The notes under the pieces were generated by a model. That model was given only the letters and a program-made list of their open reading frames with translations. It did no database searches and had not been told where the DNA came from. A stretch of 64,000 bases of DNA from Epiperipatus broadwayi (taxonomy: Eukaryota; Onychophora; Udeonychophora; Euonychophora; Peripatidae): assembly GCA_028023455.1 (NCBI GenBank), contig JAQFVV010013291.1, forward strand, positions 1 to 64,000. Reading direction: 5' to 3'. How positions within the stretch are numbered: the first letter of the stretch is position 1; every line of letters starts with the position of its first letter. Shown one piece after another: positions 47,150 to 59,948 of the stretch. The position numbers and the translations under genes are program-made.

Positions 47150-47425
47150 AATGCAAGTTAAAAAACTTGCTAACGCTTGTATTTATGTCCACAGATGGCG
47201 TTCTACCAAAACGCCGATCAAGCATATGTTTTGTTTACATAAACATCAGAGTAGTTAGTATTCACTATCTCTAACTATAATTCCACTTTCAGATCATGAT
47301 TTCAAGCTATTTGCTATCATCAGTGAAAGATAGGAATAAAGAAACTAGATCTAAATACAAACTCTGAGCGTTTATGAAACAAAACATATGCTTGATCAGC
47401 GTTTTTGGTAGAACACCATCTGTGG
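47150..47425. mobile_element. 237-bp TIR MITE (CCACAGATGG)
   Basis: The left end CCACAGATGGCGTTCTACCA (47189) and the inverse of the right end CCACAGATGGTGTTCTACCA (ending 47425) match, and similarity runs through GATCAAGCATATGTTTTGTT for about 55 bp. A (TA)n array starts at the right edge. The related, diverged copy at 12568-12780 also shares the preceding GCTTGTATTTATG, so the element may start earlier, near 47152. Confidence 0.8.
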
Positions 47426-47502
47426 ATATATATATATATATATGTGTGTGTTGAAATGTATTATATAATTGCAATTCAACAATGTCTGTGATATATATAT
47501 AT

Positions 47503-49709
47503 TGTAATGATCCGGAGAAGGAGACTTCACATAAACTGCACTACGGGGCGCCATCTAGGCATTTGAACCTAGAAAAATTTATAAAGTAGGCAGATACGTA
47601 AGTCAAAAAAAAATTTTTTTTTTTTTTAATTTTGATTCCGGTCGTTAGCCCATGTCACTAGCTCAGTGGAATAGCAGAGATTTAATAAGATAATCTAAGA
47701 GTATATATAAAAAAAGGAATAAAATAAGCCACTGCCAGTAATTAACATACAAACATTTTTTATGCACATATATATAAGATTTAAAATTATTTTAGTATTA
47801 GTTTTACATTTTAATTTTTAACATTCTTTTTAACTTTGATTTTTGACTTTAATTTACATTTAATTACTATTATATTCTAATTTTACATTTTAATTAAGTT
47901 TGCACAGATGGGATTATAGAAGCTTGTTTTAATATGTTGCTATAGATCGGTTACATAGATTACATGGTTAAAAACATTTCAAAATAAACATAAACGATCA
48001 AAATATAAAATCATTGATTACTGACAATTGCGGAGGGAAATTTATACGTAACCCAATAGTATTCACCATAAGATACTTGCATTGTCACCAATAACTTAAA
48101 AGACATCCGAATAAATACATTTTAGATACTCACCGTAAGGTATCATTATTTATCGAATGTCTATATATTTTGATCAAATATGGAAACGCAAAACATAGTT
48201 AACCAATAAACAATCCATGCAAGCGTCTATAAACAACTTAAATTTAATGCATTTTTATTTAGGATCGAGTATGAATAGACCACATAAATTTGCTTTTGAA
48301 AATAAACATTCTATCCCTATTTAACCTTAGGCTAAAATTCGTAGTCAAACTGGCATCAATTCATCTGATATATCGATGTATTCAATGTAATAAAATACGA
48401 CAGCACAAAAGGTTAAAAGAAGAAATTGCCTCTTATGAGATAGGAATATTACATCTATCTCTAAAGAAGAGCAATAAAACAAAAAACTCCATAGAAAGGA
48501 ACTGTGGTATCCGACTTATAATTCCTTCCATAGGCAAACGGAAGTGTGCGGCGTATGAAGCGATTCTGCCCGTAGCGAATCAATATTACATCTACTAATC
48601 ACACCAATATATCCAATCCATTGACCCAATTTAACCACGAAACAAATAACCTAAGATTACCCTCCCCTAATATAACTTTACAAATCTATATAGCCATTCA
48701 CACCCGACTTAAGTTTAACATTTATATAATTTAACTTAACGGAAAACAGAAATCATAATAAAACTTAAAGAACAAAATTAAATAAATGGAAATGATTTTA
48801 AATAAATAAATGAAAAATACATCAAATAACATTATTAATAAATTAAGTTGGTCAGATAGGATAATATTGCAATCATTTAAATATGGAAAATTTTAATTTA
48901 ATGTTCATTATTTATAAAGTTCTTACGGTTTAAAAAGTTCATCTTTATCCGTTGCTTGCCATGAACGTGAATTCCCACACCGTCCTAAGATTTGTATCCA
49001 TTTAGCCGTTGTTTTATTTATTCATTCGGAGGTTTTTTTAGTTTAATTGGTCCTTAATGTAGGAAACGATAGTTCATTTCTTTTTCTTTCTTAGCAAAGC
49101 TGAAGGGATTGAATCGTGCGTCTTTTTTCAATCCCTTCTCCTTCACTTCCGCACTAACACATCTCTCTCACATCGTAATAATCATTCACTAGTCACTGAT
49201 TAATAATTTCCAAATTTTCCTTTTATATTAATGTGAAGGATTGAATTTACATTAAGTCACCGATGCGATGGTCCTTTCGCTGCGGTCCGATTCCATAGGG
49301 ATTTCTTCTTATTTGCTAACAGTTTCTATTGTTTTCCTATCTGACCGGTATTTTTACATTTAAATGCCCAAGGCTGGTTTACATTTGACTAATTAAATTT
49401 ATCATTTCCATTTCTGATTAATTAACCTGTTTTCCAAATCAAAGATATATTTAAAGATAAATTTAAAGATATAATTTTATCTCCAAATCTTTTTAAGTTT
49501 TTGTTTTTAAAATACCTTTTCTATTTTTAATACAGTTTTATTTTAATAATTTTTATATCTGTGCAATTTAATATATAAGAGTTTAAGATGATATTTAATT
49601 TCAATTTTTAATTCTTAAAGAAAATTTTTAAATGCGAACTTTTTAATTTACTTTCATGTTTAATAAATAAAAAAAAAACACAATGTAACGAATGTCTGTG
49701 CTCGTTACA
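47503..49709. mobile_element. 2.2 kb TGTAA...CGTTACA element in (TA)n, inverted
   Basis: Begins TGTAATGATCCGG after a TA array and ends with the small inverted repeat TGTAACGAATGTCTG...CTCGTTACA (49684-49709) before another TA array. Compared with 7691-9856, the hairpin tip is at the opposite end, so orientation is reversed. GGGCGCCATCTAG near 47547 matches, inverted, the TCTGGCGCCC near 9713. GAACTTTAT-type blocks near 48920 (inverted) resemble those near 8966. The interior has many CpGs. A long solo LTR or a TIR element are both possible. Confidence 0.6.
48290..48598 (+). CDS. Unrecognised 102-codon ORF in TGTAA element
   Basis: Open frame of 102 codons inside the 47503-49709 element. It has a hydrophobic start (INILSLFNLRLKF), one CIQC pair, and a basic middle (KIRQHKRLKEE, LKKSNKTKNSIERN). 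Composition is less biased than the Lys/Ile/Tyr-rich chance frames elsewhere because the DNA is less AT-rich. No domain recognised, and no promoter or splice signal identified. It may be chance within a non-coding LTR. Confidence 0.2.
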   Translation: MLLKINILSLFNLRLKFVVKLASIHLIYRCIQCNKIRQHKRLKEEIASYEIGILHLSLKKSNKTKNSIERNCGIRLIIPSIGKRKCAAYEAILPVANQYYIY

Positions 49710-52600
49710 ATATATATATATATATTTGTATATGAAAGAATATGGAACAAAATATAGCATAGTTTACAGCTCTACTGTATAATTAATTTAAAGAGATACC
49801 CAGGTATTAAGCCATACTAGATTGGGGAGATATGATAAATGGCTGTAAGCCATCTACCTATGGGGAAAACCTAAGCTGTTTTGAAACCTGACAAAATGTT
49901 TTATCTGACTTAATATAAACTTTAGTTCATTGGTATCAGGCAAATGATTTTACCACTATGTTAAGAATCATGCCAAATGTACCTACAACAACAAGTTTGA
50001 AAGTGAATTTTTATTAATGTTATTGGTTTTTGAGTTTCTAAGATAGTTTAGAGTACAAAATAAGTCAGAGAAAATTTTGACCTAACTTTTATTTCTAATT
50101 AAAAATAAGTAGAAAATTAGACAATTAAAAACAGTGCATTTACTTATAATGTTGTAGCTTTAAGAGGTGATTTTTCTTAATGTGGCCATCTTGAAGTGAG
50201 AGATAATAATGTTAATGAATCTCCTGTTGTAAAATTTCTTTTTCAAACTAATCCATGATACTTTACTCTTTGTTGGAATAAACATAAAATGATAAAACTG
50301 AAATATATATATTTATAAGACAATGTATATAGTGGTGTATGATTAAATTTTACCACCTGATTTGAATACAACTAATTTCTCACCAAAAGTTAATTGTAAA
50401 AATAAAAACTTCTACAATTTGAAACCTATTCTTAATTGCAATATTACCAATTGTACCAGAACTAATCCTTTCAAACTAAACAATGACATTCCAATAGAAT
50501 TATATGGTGATGAATTGATATCAAAACAATTACTAGCTTTTATATAAAATCCCTCTTTTCTCATTTGTCAGATTGGTGAATGTATATTTGTTCATAAGTT
50601 GTTATGTGTCAAATCCACAACCAAATTTAAAAAAAAAACTATTATGTTTATGCAAAGATAATAATTCCAGCAATAATAAAAAATGGTTGGAGAAAATCAG
50701 TACATGTGCTTTTAAATCATAAAAAAAATGTGATTATAGCACATAAATTCATGTTTAAAATATGGCATTTAATGATGAAAAATAGATGCTACAGTACCAT
50801 GTTTACATTTAGTTTTGGTTAGCATATAATTGAAGTTGAAATGCCACTCTTTCATATCAGTTTATAATTCTCACATTTATTTATATAATATTAAAAAATT
50901 TTGCTCAATTTACATTAAATCTTAAAAAAATTGATAAAACAACCAATTAAAAAAATAATGGTGTATTTAGACCAGATACATCCAGTATTTAATAAATTCT
51001 GCAAAAGTAGTTTTGTTCATACTTTAATAAAAACATCACCAGTCTTTAGCAATGTAGAAGTTCATCTGAAGATAAGCCAATATTAGATTAAATAATTAAA
51101 AAAAACTCTGTCAGAAACATGGATGACTATTTTTTAAAAATCTAAATATCATTAGTTTTATACCAAAAATTACTGTTTGTATGAATTGCAAAACTGAATT
51201 AAAGTTTGAAAGTTAATAATAAAACAAATCAACATACAAATATAGTATTTTTTAAAGAAGCAAACTATACCAATTTTAGTGAGTTACTTTGATAGGAATG
51301 TTTTGTATCAGAAATTTGTTAAGACTGAATAAAGTCATAAGTAATGAGTAAAAAAATGATTCCAGATGTTTCCCAAATTATGAAATAATATTTTTATTAA
51401 AATGACAATTATGATTATTCTGAAGATTAATCATCACATTACTGTATGCAGTGTCAAGTGCTCATTATTATGATCCCAGAAAACATCTTGTCTGTGCTTC
51501 TACAGTCCTTGATTAGGATGTATTGGATTTCAGAGTATTTCTGAAAGTTTTTCACTATGAATTAAGTTTAATTTTTAAAAAAAGTTAACAGAATAATTCA
51601 AATAGAATATTTCAAATCTAGATAGCAGTATTATTCTTTAAAAACTAAAAAGAAATTGATAATAGTTTTAGTAATAAGAAGAAAATACATAAGAAATCTA
51701 TCAGAGAAGATAATGATGATTGTTAAAACTTATTAAATCAAATTTTAAATTATAGTAATATATAGCAAAGCCAAAGTATACACAAGATTTTTCTTACTTA
51801 GGAGATGCTTACTAACTCTTTATTAGTATTAATACACTGTACTAAGAATTAAACCTCATATTCACTTTAACCAAACAATTGAATGGTTTATGATTCACTG
51901 AATTTATACGAAGTATAAACATTGGAAGTGATGGAGCAAAGCTATGATCCATAGATCTTGAACTAAGATTTTGCTACTCTACCATTGTGACAAACTATGT
52001 AAGGCATAGAAAATTCAGATCAATCTATGATTAATTAAAGAACTCCATTAATAGAAACATTTCTTCAAAATGTGCATATCTGAATTTTGATGCATACGTA
52101 GATACTTCGATAGAAAAACATTTGGATATTATCAAATATTAAGATGTCAGGAAAAAAAAGATCAAACAAAATATGTTCATTGCATTTATAACAGAAAGAA
52201 GCTTGTAATGTAATGTCAATTAACTTAAATTATCCTAATTAGGACTATTAATAGTATTTTAAAAGTATAACCACACAATTAAGTTTTAAAAAAGCATAAC
52301 ATAAAGGTTGATGTGGGAAAATTACTGAATTTAATTCTGAAAAAATAGAAATAATAAATGATTAAATGGTTTTATTGCTCCGGAATTAATAAAGAGTTTA
52401 GGCAACAGAGATGCCCTAACTGGAATCAATCTGAGGAACTGGACACTCTTTTGAAAAATATATTTGAAAATTATGTAACTATCTTTTTACATATCTTCTA
52501 TTTACTTAAGATTGGAGTGTAGTTATTAGTTCACAATAATTGTTATAAAAATCATTGTCAAATGTTAAATTATAATGAATTTTTTATGCATAGCATTATA
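49710..52600. other. No gene recognised
   Basis: AT-rich DNA. The 61-codon frame 50362-50547 (start MNTTNFSPKVNCKNK) is Asn/Lys-rich with no recognised domain. No inverted repeat or array noted. Confidence 0.4.
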
Positions 52601-52616
52601 AGAGAAGCTATCATAG

Positions 52617-52831
52617 CTTATGATAGTCACCTGATCACCATTTCTTATGCTTACACAAGGTGTTTACACAGAAACTCCTCACTGATGAAAGCCACAAGAT
52701 GGAAACTAGTCTGGGCATATTGGATGAGTAGGCACTAGATAGGGAATTTATGCACAAACTTTCATCCATTGATTATTCTGGCTTGCACTGATGGTGCTAC
52801 TGTATTGAGAGTGTAACCTCTTATGATAGTC
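52617..52831. mobile_element. MITE-related insertion with 13-bp direct repeat
   Basis: CTTATGATAGTCA occurs at 52619-52631 and 52818-52830. Between them, 52763-52815 matches the right end of the CTCTCC MITE family (TTGATTATTCTGGCTTGCAC ... TACTGTATTGAGAG). The left end of that family is absent. The repeat might be a target duplication or chance. Confidence 0.45.
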
Positions 52832-54652
52832 AAAAAAAGATAAGTTTTTATGTAGCATAATACGAAATGATAAAAATACTGCTATTTTTTTAATGATATT
52901 ATTTTTTACTAAAAATCCTTTTCATCTTGATAATCACATTTGTTGCATCTTAACTCTCTACTTTAAGATTGAATGGATATTATTTAATGGTTTATATAGT
53001 TTAAAATTGTGATAAAGAAATGGAGTTATGAGCTAAAGTTTCTTTAATTAAACCTTAACTTGTCTCTTCTGCTTTATAAATGTCACATACTTTTCCAAAC
53101 AACTAATCATTTAATTATTTTATTTATTGAATTTTATTTAATCATAGTGGAGGAAAGTATGAAGTAACTTAAAACAAATTGGGCAATTTACAATGTGTAA
53201 ATAAAGTTTTAGTTTTTGAAAGCAATACATAATTTTATTAATTTATTAAGACAAATAAATTTGATAAAATGTATTATCCGTGATATTAATTGAAATCAAC
53301 ATATCTCTTAACCATCTAATTGTACTTACATATATATTTAAGTATTCAAATGTGATATAACTAATATCATCAAACAAAACTAAAATTTTATAAAATGTTT
53401 TTAAGCATAATCAAAATAGACTCGTGAGCATATTAGACAGAAATGAGTAAATTTACATAATTCAAATAAGTATTACATTAACAGGAATTGTTATAAACTG
53501 GGTCAAAATATTTAATATATAATTTAAAAATTGTTTTAACCCATGAACGATACCTTTGATATTCTTGCTGATTAGAATTCTTTAACTACACTTCCACTTG
53601 TCTCTGTATTTCAAGAATTAGCTACGCGGGTAGGTCAGTATTTGCTGTACATGTGAAGAAAGAGAAATCAAATGAAATAAAACGGTAGATATATGTTTAT
53701 TATTAAATATAAAAAATTACTTCTATTATTTATACATTTTTATTATTTTAAAAATTCTAGTAAAAACATTCATTTTATTTTCAGTTCTAGAGTATTTTAT
53801 TTTCTGTAGTTTCAACATTGAAAAATCCTTTAAAAGGAAGCTGGAAAATTATTTCGAATGAGGTTAACATTAGCTGTAATTTTCCCCAGGGTTTTATTCT
53901 ATAATAGCATGGTAAGTGGAAATAGAATATTAATAATATACTCCTGTGTGCGGTATTAGATCACGCTGTTAGGAGACGCTGAATTTGATAAGCAGTGTCT
54001 AAACCTTCTATCTAGAATGAAATGACACGTTTCCTACACATACGCACACGCATCAAGTGTTGAAGATAAGGCAATCTGAAAATGCTATTCATTACAAATT
54101 CTCATGAGCTTGAAATGCAGACCTGTGTCAAGTGGATATTTATAATTACGATTAATTAAAAGCCATTTTGTAAAAAAAAAAAAAAATTGAATAAATAAAC
54201 TCACAGAATAAAAATTATGTGTGTGTATATATATAAATCTACAATAGATAAATAAAACCATGTCAATTTTATTGATTTTATTACTTTTTCCTGGCATTTT
54301 TGAAAATACAAAACTTTTTTTTTTTAGCTATCGTAATCGTTTTAATTAAAATTGAATATTTTTTGAATTATTTGAAAACATATTACTATAAATGGCATCT
54401 ATGAAAATTATATATAAATATGATATTTATTTATAATATATAACATTGAATTTAATTGTTAATGTTCGGTGTCGTTTTTGCAAAGTGCTCTACCTAATAA
54501 TCGCCATACTTTAAATATATTGACCATATGGTATTTCGCATAGGCTTTAAAATAAATATGTATAAGAGAAATGTCAGAAAGGTTTTATTTTTATTTTACC
54601 AAAATGAACATTTTGAATTAAAAACATATATATATATAATGTAATTATTAAA
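52832..54652. other. No gene recognised
   Basis: AT-rich. 53560-54070 is slightly less AT-rich without a recognised frame. Confidence 0.4.
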
Positions 54653-54753
54653 TACCAGTCAACACTTAAACAATCCCAATATCAATAACTATCAATAATT
54701 TCTAACTGTTGTCAAAGTAATCTTTTTTTAACAACAAGATGGAATCCCATCCT
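54653..54753. repeat. CCAGT...AACTGTTGTCAAA repeat, copy 1
   Basis: About 100 bp also present at 57322-57412 (CCAGTAACACCTAAACATTC ... AACTGCTGTCAAAAC) and more weakly at 55685-55760 (ATCAACACTTAAG ... TGTAGTCAAGG). Copies 1 and 2 lie next to TA repeats. No coding. Confidence 0.6.
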
Positions 54754-54759
54754 TATTAA

Positions 54760-54830
54760 TTAACCCTTTCACCGCTGATTATCTTATATAGACACTAAAT
54801 ATTGCAACTTACTACAGAGACTAAAATTAT
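54760..54830 (+). mobile_element. piggyBac-type end (TTAACCCTTTCACCGC)
   Basis: TTAACCCTTTCACCGCTGAT at 54760 resembles the left end of the MITE at 58100 (TTAACCCTTAAACCGCTAAT). The similarity does not run far, so this is a single end or a different family member. A partner end was not found. Confidence 0.5.
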
Positions 54831-55530
54831 TGACACAAAGAAGTTTAAATAAACCTCTTTAAACAGGTAAATAAAACTTATTCTGAATGCAAATTAATAA
54901 GTAGTCAATTATAACATTACAAACTGCACTTATAAATTTCAAATTGCACCCAAAGTATTATTTAATAAATAAGTAATTATTTGCAATTATATTCCTAACA
55001 ACAGTAAATAATTGCATCTGACTGTTAAGATAATAACTCAGATCCAAATCCCACTTGGATAAAACGTGAAATATTAAGTTTCAATCAAATTTAGATTTAT
55101 TTTCAGGTAATTGGTTCATCTGCAATCATTCATTGAATAAGCATCCGATTATTGTTAGCAGGAAATTAAAAATAAGGGTTCTAATCTTCTAAAACCCTTG
55201 CAAACCATAAATTGATAGTCTTAATGAGAAAAGCTTTCTCTTATAATTGTTCTTTTATAAGAGGCTGTTGGGGAAACCAATTTAAAATATGTTGCTCAAA
55301 AGCTGTTTTATTCTTATTATATGGGTGTAATTTTTGTAATGCAGAAAATTATAATCCCAACATCTTTTTAATACAGACAAAATTATGAGAGGACTTGTCA
55401 AACTTTATGGATGTAAGACATAATTTTAACTTGAAAACACACACACTATTTACAAATTTTCAAATTATATATATATAATGTGCACAATTCAGTAAATAAC
55501 TGTAATTTAATATTATACTTTATTTATTTA

Positions 55531-55679
55531 GTAATTATAAATTTTATTAAACGCACATTATTATATTAAGTAATATTTACTAAGGCTGTAACCTTAGGAA
55601 TAAGCATCTGAAAAATTCGAAGGTAGGGACCTCTACAGGTCTTAAACACAATCTTACGCTATGAAGAAAAGAGGGAAGA
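55531..55679 (+). repeat. Single-ended copy of AAACGC MITE
   Basis: TAATTATAAATTTTATTAAA through AAGGCTGTAACC, GGTAGGGACCTCTACAGGTC and ATGAAGAAAAGAGGGAA matches 33484-33543 plus the arm of 33160-33295. The right half is missing and the sequence passes into the 55685-55760 repeat. Confidence 0.75.
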
Positions 55680-55950
55680 TAACAATCAACACTTAAGCTA
55701 TCAACAATCTCAATCTGTAGTCAAGGCAACCTCCTTTAACAGTAAAGGTGGTACCACTTGTGTTTATGGTCTATATGTTTATGTAGACATATTAATTTTA
55801 ATAGAAACATTGTAAAAAAACTAGAGATTTCAAGTAAAAGATAGATTCTCTAGTGGCTTATTAAATCTTTAATTTATAAAATACATACAATGGTCAAATA
55901 TTCAATATAAAAATAATTATTTCTTCACAATATTGTTATTGATATATACT

Positions 55951-56229
55951 TAATACAATAATCAATTTAAATAAAATTAAAATAAACAACTAATTATATT
56001 TACAATTATTTAATTATCAACCTGGATTTCATCTTTTATTGAAACATTTTCAAGATATAAAGTTTTATACATCACTTGACTTATTAACTATATTTACTTC
56101 ACCTATTAGCCATTATTACCATATCTTGAAAAAGTCTCTATAAGAGATTAAAGCTGGGTTGATAATTAAATAATTGTAATTATAATTAGTTGTTTGTTTC
56201 AATTTTATTTAAATTGATTATTATATTTA
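55951..56229. mobile_element. 280-bp hairpin MITE
   Basis: Arms of about 100 bp: ATAATCAATTTAAATAAAAT (left) against its inverse on the right, then AACAACTAATTATA, AATTATTTAATTATCAACC and AAGATAT near the loop (about 56060-56120). No coding; flanks AT-rich. Confidence 0.8.
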
Positions 56230-56239
56230 ATTTATAACT

Positions 56240-57245
56240 GTAATAATTTCAACTATATGATTTTGAGTTGAGTTTAAAAACCAATAAATTACAAATCTGA
56301 AGCAGATGATTGCAATGACCATGAGTGGACCTGAATCTATTAATCAGACTTGACACATGTAAAAAAGTCAAACCAAACACTGTGTTAGATTTAGAAAATG
56401 AATTTATTTAGTCTATCATAAAAAGTCTATTTTTTTACACTATATTTTTATTTTTTTGAAAGAAGGTTTGAATCAACATGCAGAAAAGAGGATCTTGATC
56501 AGAGATCAATGTTAAGTCTATCTCTTAAGTTAATGATAAATCTGATTTTCTTACTAGTTTTTAAACATTTAATATCATACAACTTGCCTTCTAATATATG
56601 TGGTAAGAAATATATAAAAGAACAGCAAGAAATTGCAAGGCAAAAAACTACAGTAATATTTCTTATAGTAATATTTATAGTAATATTCTTATAGTAATAT
56701 TTGGGCATCTAAAAAGTTAGTATGGTAATTTTGTTCCAAATAAGACCACACTCTTTATTAGTAGCACCAGCTTTACAAGGATGTTATTCATAGAAACCAT
56801 TTTAGATTAACTTTTGGTTGAAGAGGAAAATAAATTAGTTTATAGTCTAAGATTACTATTAAGTAGCATGGAGTTTCAGTCTATTGTTGCAGAGAATTAT
56901 ATTTATATTATTATAATTTAAAGTGAGTGGTCTATCCTCATGCTTTCTTTGCCAGTACTTCAGATTTGCTCATATATAAGCATTTGAGTTGTAGGAATAA
57001 GTGGATTCATTTTATTCCTGCATAAATACTATATCTTGTATTGGAGAGGAAAGTATTCATTTATTATTAACACTCGCAAAAAGTGCATGCACAATTAGCT
57101 TGAAAGACTGATATTTGAATGTTATATTATTATACTTTTCCCTGTTACTTATTTGAAAAACTGAGAAAAGTGTTTTTCTTAGATTATGATTAAGTCTATA
57201 ATCTTTGAAAAAGGTTTTCACAACTTTTCAGAGATATTATATATT
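56240..57245. other. No gene recognised
   Basis: AT-rich. A short tandem of TTATAGTAATATT units lies at 56655-56702, giving small mirror frames on both strands that are not genes. Confidence 0.4.
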
Positions 57246-57247
57246 TC

Positions 57248-57248
<1 letters not shown>

Positions 57249-57309
<61 letters not shown>
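57249..57309. repeat. (TA)n microsatellite
   Basis: TA array left of repeat copy 57322-57412. Confidence 0.96.
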
Positions 57310-57313
<4 letters not shown>

Positions 57314-57414
57314 GTTTCCAACCAGTAACACCTAAACATTCACAGTAAATATAGCAACCAATATCTCTAACTGCTGTCAAAACTTCACACCTTTTAATAC
57401 AAGAATGGAAATCT

Positions 57415-57826
<412 letters not shown>

Positions 57827-58099
57827 AATAATGTACATGAGAAAACTAAACCCTGTGGAAAACCATTCTCAAGGATTTTACATCCAAAGCACTAATATCA
57901 TTTAATATTACTTGAACTTTTTTATTTAAAAGCATTTTGTCAAATAAATCTTTTTTTTTTTTTTTGCATTTAAAGATTTTAGGGATATTTATAAAAAGAT
58001 AGTTTTTTTAAAGGGAATTATAACATGAGACTAAATCAATAAAGATAATTTTGGCTTTAAGATTATTTTGAGATAAAATTTATTTTTTGTGGGTTATTA

Positions 58100-58811
58100 T
58101 TAACCCTTAAACCGCTAATTATATTATTGGTTGTATGAGGTAAAAATCAAATCTTTTAATTGACCAACTCACAAACTGAAGACCTATTGTTAAAACATAT
58201 AAAAAGTCTATTACTAATTTTTCAGGTTATGAAGAGAACGAAAGTTCTTTCAAAAATAAATTGCTATTTATTTATTCTAAAATATTCAATTTCGGCAACA
58301 TAAAAGCTATAATATAAACAAAAAGGTCGACTTTTACGTTATAGAAAAGTAAATATTTCTTTTTACTAAATCTTCAATATTTTTACTAAAATCTTCAATA
58401 TTTTTCGAAAATAATTTTGTTTTTTTATTATTCTCTCTGAAAATAATTTGTAATTTCCATAAATATAATTTTATAATACTTTAAATCATATTCGAAATAA
58501 AAATCTCAGCGTTTTTCTTTATTTTCTTTGATCAGGCAGTTTCTTTGTTCTTTCCAGCCAATCAGAATGTCTTTTTCGGCTGAGATGATGCTAAGAACCA
58601 ATCACAACTCATGTTCTTTCTTTGTTTAGGTTTAAATGCGTTTTTTTTTATTTTTTACTTGTAAAATAATTCGGAAGAGGGCACCATCTTACAGAACTTT
58701 TAAAAACCTATTCAATACCTCTCAAACGAATATTTTAGCATAAGAACTGGCAGAGTTAGAGTGACGTCAGATGTCGATGAGGAGCTTCATAAGAGGTGGG
58801 AAGAAGGTTAA
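58100..58811 (+). mobile_element. piggyBac-type MITE, copy 2 (complete, TTAA-flanked)
   Basis: 712 bp with TTAA at both ends (58100-58103, 58808-58811). Left TTAACCCTTAAACC, right GGGAAGAAGGTTAA (inverse TTAACCTTCTTCCC): short imperfect TIRs. No coding. The reverse complement matches 10258-10991 over its length, including GGGCACCATCTTACAGAACT and CAATCAGAATGTCTTTTTC. It lies inside the jockey-like LINE RT. A transposase of the type left at 23480-23880 would be the expected mobiliser. Confidence 0.82.
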
Positions 58812-58832
58812 AGGTAGTGCTTTTTCTGGTCT

Positions 58833-58917
58833 ATGATCTAAATGCAGTCTGTTTCATATATATATATTGAATGTATATGATCTAAATGCAGTCTGTTTCA
58901 TATATATATATTGAATG
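58833..58917 (+). repeat. 41-bp tandem duplication
   Basis: ATGATCTAAATGCAGTCTGT and the following TTTCATATATATATATTGAA are present twice in a row, nearly identical, just right of the piggyBac MITE. Confidence 0.9.
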
Positions 58918-59110
58918 AATCTCAATTATTGCCATAATTCTTATAACATTTTGGTAATAGCTTGTAGGGGACATGTAGTAAACGTATTGGCAATAATTAT
59001 TTTGATCTACATTGGGTTTCTTTAAAATTTTAATACAGGTATAGTTTTTTTTTCATATCAAATTTTTAGAATAGTTTCTGTGTTATTGGCATTGATGTCT
59101 TATTTGGTCA

Positions 59111-59915
59111 TGGATAGTTTGGCTTTAAGACCTAAATTTATTAGAAATTCTAGAAATATTTTGTGCCCCTGAGATATTTTCTGCTTTAAGGCAATGTATT
59201 ACTATTTCATTTTTACTGATATCTACTGGATTTATTAGACTGAGATTAGAAGGACATTATAAAAAAAAGTATTGCTCTTTACTATCAAATCTGTTTTTTA
59301 AATAAAAAATGAATTTATTTTCATTTATTTTTCTCACTTTTTGTAAGAATATCAGATTCAGCAATTGATATTAACCTTTGTCTGATTGGAATGCACTTCT
59401 GTTCTGGCAAAAATTATCATATACATTATAACATTCTATTGACTAAAAGCCATAGAATCTGTGTGCAATTTTGCTTTTAATAATCCTATTTTAATATTAG
59501 AGAGCTCAAGTTTTAGTGTGACAGTTTTTACTAATTGTTTACATTAAAGATATTTTTCAATTTTCAATTTATTTTCATTAATTTGATATGTATAATAATT
59601 AAAAAACTATTTTTTTAAAAAATAATTTAAGTACAATATTTTAAACAAATTATTAACTTTATGTGTTTCACTGAAAAAAAAAAAACAATTTATTTATATT
59701 GGAGCAATATAAAAATTAATGAATTGTGGGAAAATTGTGTTGGTTTGTTGTTTACATTTGTAGGTTTTCTAATAATTTGAGTCTGTTGCACTATAGATAG
59801 TTGAGTCTATTAATTGGTTATATTTGTTTAAAATTTGTTATGTTTAATTATTGTATTGTTTGAATAGTATATATATTTTATTTAATTGGTAGAATTGATT
59901 ATTTTTTTTTTTTTT

Positions 59916-59948
<33 letters not shown>

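Larger units (their letters stand above)
57826..59110 (-). pseudogene. Jockey-like LINE reverse transcriptase, split by a MITE
   Basis: On the minus strand, AKIIFIDLVSCYNSL (58034-58060 and on) matches the RT 'F.DL..A.D.V' block with the first catalytic Asp, DLFDKMLLNKKVQVILNDI (about 57890-57955) the 'L..R...V..N' block, and ILENGFPQGLVFSCTLF (57826-57876) the 'L..GVPQGS.LSP.LF' block. It stops at a (TA)n array, so the YADD box is lost. The upstream part (58812-59110) is weaker; near 58950-59010 a frame resembles the 'YRPIS...  YK..E' block. Frameshifts and stops throughout. The insertion at 58100-58811 separates the two parts. Confidence 0.75.
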
